Source: Xanthomonas translucens pv. translucens DSM 18974
GTDB taxonomy: Bacteria; Pseudomonadota; Gammaproteobacteria; Xanthomonadales; Xanthomonadaceae
Direction: 5' to 3'
NCBI RefSeq assembly: GCF_000331775.1
Contig: NZ_CAPJ01000521.1
Location: 1-6,916, forward strand
Length of the DNA: 6,916 nt
Shown here: one piece after another, positions 5,549-6,916 of the stretch
Layout: every line of letters begins with the position of its first letter
Numbering within the stretch: position 1 is the first letter of the stretch
Made by a program: the position numbers and the translations under genes
The notes under the pieces: model-generated
Told to the model about the DNA's origin: nothing
Databases searched by the model: none
Seen by the model: the letters and a program-made list of their open reading frames with translations, nothing else

Positions 5549-6409
5549 TCAAGCGGCTTGCTTCAGTGTCTTGGCATAGTCGTTGGGTGACAGGTATCCA
5601 AGCGCCGAGTGCAAGCGAGTGGGATTGTAGAAGCCATGGATGTAGCTGGCGATGGCGGCGTGGGCAGCGGCTCGGGTCTCGTAGACGCCGCTGGCCTCCT
5701 CATTCTTGAGCGTGGCGAAGAAGCTCTCGGCGACGGCGTTGTCCCAGCAGTTGCCCTTGCGGCTCATGCTCGGCACGAAGCCGTGCGCGGCCAGCGTCTT
5801 GCCGAAGTCGCCGCTTGCGTACTGGCTGCCGCGGTCGGAGTGGAACAGCACGCCGGCACCGACCGGCGAGGCCGACCAGGCATTGAGAAACGCTTGCCGC
5901 ACCAGATCGTCGGGCATCCGCTCGGACAGGCTGTAGCCGAGCACCTGCCGAGTCCGCAGATCGAGCACGGTGGCCAGATACAACCAGCCCTCGCGGGTCG
6001 GGACGTAAGTGATGTCACCGGCCCAGGCCGGCACCGTGCTGTCCACAGCGAACTGACGATCCAGACGGTTCTCGGCCACGGGCCTGCCATGGCGGCTGTC
6101 CGTCGTGCGCGGCGTGAAGCGGCCCTTGGTCTTGCCACGCAGCCCCTCCTCCCGCATCAGCCGGGCCACGCGCTTGTGGCCCACGGCGTGCGCGCATGCG
6201 CGCAGCGCACGGACCATGCGCGGGCGTCCGTAGGCGCCACGGCTGCCGGCGTGGAGCGTGCGCAGGTCGGCGCGCAGGGCCGCCTCCGGGTCCGGGCGAT
6301 CGCGGCGGTGCAGGTACCCATGGAAGCCGGAGACCGACACCGCCAGCACGCGGCACAACATCCGGATCGGATAGCGAGTCCGTTCACGCGCGACGAAGGC
6401 GTACCTCAC
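5549..6409 (-). CDS. IS3-family transposase OrfB (integrase catalytic domain)
   Basis: A 286-residue OrfB carrying the retroviral-integrase-type catalytic core. The DDE triad is complete: Asp132 in WAGDITYV, Asp192 in FHSDRGSQYAS and Glu228 in NAVAESFFATLKNE, giving the DD(35)E spacing of the IS3 family. N-terminal features include ARERTRYPIRMLCRVLAVS (8-26) and the HTH_21-like RADLRTLHAGSRGAYGRPRM (46-65); the C-terminus has YNPTRLHSALGYLSPNDY (261-278). The GTG at 6409 overlaps the orfA stop (GTGA), as in many IS3 elements. The same frame stays open upstream to 6805 only as a shadow of orfA and flanking DNA. In a complete element the active enzyme is the OrfAB fusion made by frameshifting; here OrfA lacks its N-terminus, so OrfB is catalytically intact in sequence but probably not functional in transposition. 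Confidence 0.93.
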   Translation of the reverse strand: MRYAFVARERTRYPIRMLCRVLAVSVSGFHGYLHRRDRPDPEAALRADLRTLHAGSRGAYGRPRMVRALRACAHAVGHKRVARLMREEGLRGKTKGRFTPRTTDSRHGRPVAENRLDRQFAVDSTVPAWAGDITYVPTREGWLYLATVLDLRTRQVLGYSLSERMPDDLVRQAFLNAWSASPVGAGVLFHSDRGSQYASGDFGKTLAAHGFVPSMSRKGNCWDNAVAESFFATLKNEEASGVYETRAAAHAAIASYIHGFYNPTRLHSALGYLSPNDYAKTLKQAA

Positions 6410-6582
6410 TTGGACTCCCTTGCGAAGAACGCCGTCGCTTTTTTTAGGATTTCGCGCTCCATTTTGAGCGTGGCGTTCTCCGCCCGCAGCCGAGCCAGCT
6501 CGCTCTCCATCTCGCCAACCGGCTTGCGGCTGGGAGAGCTCAGCGGGCGGCCGGCGCGCGCAGCGTCCGTTACAGTGATTCG
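6406..6582 (-). pseudogene. IS3-family OrfA, N-terminal half missing
   Basis: The last 58 codons of OrfA: GRPLSSPSRKPVGEMESELA, then the leucine-zipper-like RLRAENATLKMEREILKK and the conserved tail ATAFFARESK. IS3-family OrfA is usually about 90-110 residues with a helix-turn-helix at the start. Here an in-frame TGA (6585-6583) lies directly upstream and no helix-turn-helix is readable beyond it. The DNA-binding part is therefore lost, while the zipper and the frameshift window remain. Confidence 0.85.
6439..6445 (-). promoter_or_regulatory. A7 programmed -1 frameshift site of the IS3 element
   Basis: On the minus strand the OrfA codons are ATC CTA AAA AAA GCG, giving seven A residues followed by G. 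Slipping back one base changes EILKK-ATAFF into EILKK-SDGVL, which then runs without a stop into OrfB (GVQVRYAFVARER). This is the classic A6/A7 arrangement for making OrfAB in IS3-family elements. Confidence 0.85.
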
Positions 6583-6620
6583 TCAAGCCGCCCCTGTCGC
6601 CGAATCTTTCTTCGGCTTGA
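6577..6620 (+). other. interleaved inverted repeats before the avidin gene
   Basis: GATTCG (6577-6582) pairs with CGAATC (6601-6606), while TCAAGCCG (6583-6590) pairs with CGGCTTGA (6613-6620). The order A-B-A'-B' is that of an H-type pseudoknot. A third option, GCCGAA (6599-6604) with TTCGGC (6611-6616), would compete with both. The stretch spans the damaged IS3 edge and the avidin leader. The arms are short, so chance cannot be excluded. Confidence 0.3.
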
Positions 6621-6644
6621 TCATGATGAGTAATGATAATATCC

Positions 6645-6916
6645 ATGCACATGCGTCGATATGCTGCCTGCGTTGCGCTGTTGGGGAGCGTCTCGCTGGC
6701 GCAGGCCGCGCCGACCTGCAGCAACCCGGTGGGCGAGTGGCAGAACCAGCTGGGTTCCACACTCAGGATCACGGCGGTGCAGCCCTCCAGACAGCTCTCG
6801 GGCACTTATATCTCGCCTTCAGGCACCACCGGCTCGGCCTATCCGCTGATCGGCTGGTTTGCCAATTCGGTCGCCGGCTCCACGGCGTCGAGCAAACTGC
6901 CGACAATCACCTTTCC
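6645..6916 (+). CDS. avidin/streptavidin-family biotin-binding protein, 5' part
   Basis: An open frame runs from the ATG at 6645 off the window end (90 codons). Residues 1-21 are a signal peptide (RRY, then AACVALLGSVSLAQA, cleavage before APTC), so the product is exported. The mature part matches the avidin fold. CSNPVGEWQNQLGSTLRI (25-42) aligns with the first strand, with biotin-pocket residues Asn34, Leu36 and Ser38 (streptavidin N23, L25, S27) and the framework Trp32. SGTYISPSG (52-60) supplies Tyr55 and Ser57 (streptavidin Y43, S45) and the next loop. YPLIGWF (66-72) and LPTITF (85-90) lead toward the first pocket Trp, just outside the window. Cys25 before Ser resembles the disulfide Cys of chicken avidin. 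In-frame ATGs at 6633 and 6651 are alternatives; no ribosome binding site decides. Only about 60 bp separate it from the damaged IS3, so its native promoter may be altered. Confidence 0.85.
   Translation, partial: MHMRRYAACVALLGSVSLAQAAPTCSNPVGEWQNQLGSTLRITAVQPSRQLSGTYISPSGTTGSAYPLIGWFANSVAGSTASSKLPTITF

Larger units (their letters stand above)
5509..6585 (-). mobile_element. IS3-family insertion sequence, 5' end damaged
   Basis: The 3' end of the element is at 5509, where TGAACCTGCCCCCTGAG opens with the TGA typical of IS3-family termini and interrupts the IS427-type transposase. Inside are an intact orfB, an A7 frameshift site and the C-terminal half of orfA, all on the minus strand. The matching full inverted repeat is missing at the other side. 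A 9-bp piece of it (AACGGACGC at 5526-5534) recurs in inverted orientation at 6563-6571, 12-17 nt inside the apparent edge. The right border near 6585 is therefore approximate: either a truncation or an internal deletion joining a divergent end to mid-orfA. Confidence 0.8.

Noticed and set aside
6617..6640. TTGATC and GATAAT as a promoter for the avidin gene
   Set aside because: Spacing is 12 nt, too short for a sigma-70 promoter, and the -10-like box would lie 4 nt from the start codon.
6410..6805. N-terminal extension of the IS3 orfB frame (132 extra codons)
   Set aside because: It overlaps the real orfA frame and then the avidin gene in the wrong frame. Conserved OrfB homology begins only at about 6409.
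6661..6849. 62-codon plus-strand frame over the avidin start
   Set aside because: Shadow in another frame; the frame from 6645 carries the signal peptide and avidin motifs.

Overview
The window looks like a chromosomal accessory region from a Xanthomonas-type gammaproteobacterium (Xanthomonadaceae). This rests on four things: high-GC housekeeping genes, hairpin repeats of the TGTRGGAG...CTTCAG...CGAC type that are scattered through that group, an IS1478-like transposase remnant, and a secreted family 6 glycoside hydrolase resembling Xanthomonas CbsA. The species is inferred, not proven.

Left part (1-1920): an intergenic zone holds a paired hairpin repeat, a third single copy of the same repeat class and a 7-bp tandem repeat. 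A compact minus-strand gene cluster follows. In transcription order it is moaB (molybdenum cofactor), a small Xre-type DNA-binding protein, and a class I-like polyphosphate kinase 2. The last two genes overlap by 4 nt, so they are probably co-translated.

Middle (1921-4267): a 368-bp spacer carries a perfect 12-bp hairpin. Next comes a minus-strand GH6 cellobiohydrolase with a signal peptide, both GH6 signatures and the expected catalytic aspartates, but no cellulose-binding or fibronectin module. Its base composition is visibly less GC-rich than the moaB/ppk2 cluster, which suggests separate acquisition. A roughly 560-bp leader region with no recognisable gene lies upstream.

Right part (4268-6590): a graveyard of insertion sequences. 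(i) A deletion derivative of an IS1478-like IS5-family element keeps both ends (20-bp inverted repeats, 19/20) but has lost two internal blocks of its transposase. (ii) A short unrecognised coding remnant with one stop follows. (iii) The N-terminal third of an IS5-family (IS427-group) transposase is cut off by (iv) an IS3-family element on the minus strand. That element has an intact orfB with a DD(35)E triad, an A7 frameshift site and an orfA that has lost its N-terminal half.

Right edge (6645-6916): directly beyond the damaged IS3 end, the plus strand encodes the signal peptide and first half of an avidin/streptavidin-family protein with conserved biotin-pocket residues. It runs off the window. 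The two most biologically interesting genes, a secreted cellulase and a secreted biotin-binding protein, therefore flank the IS cluster, which has probably rearranged the DNA between them.
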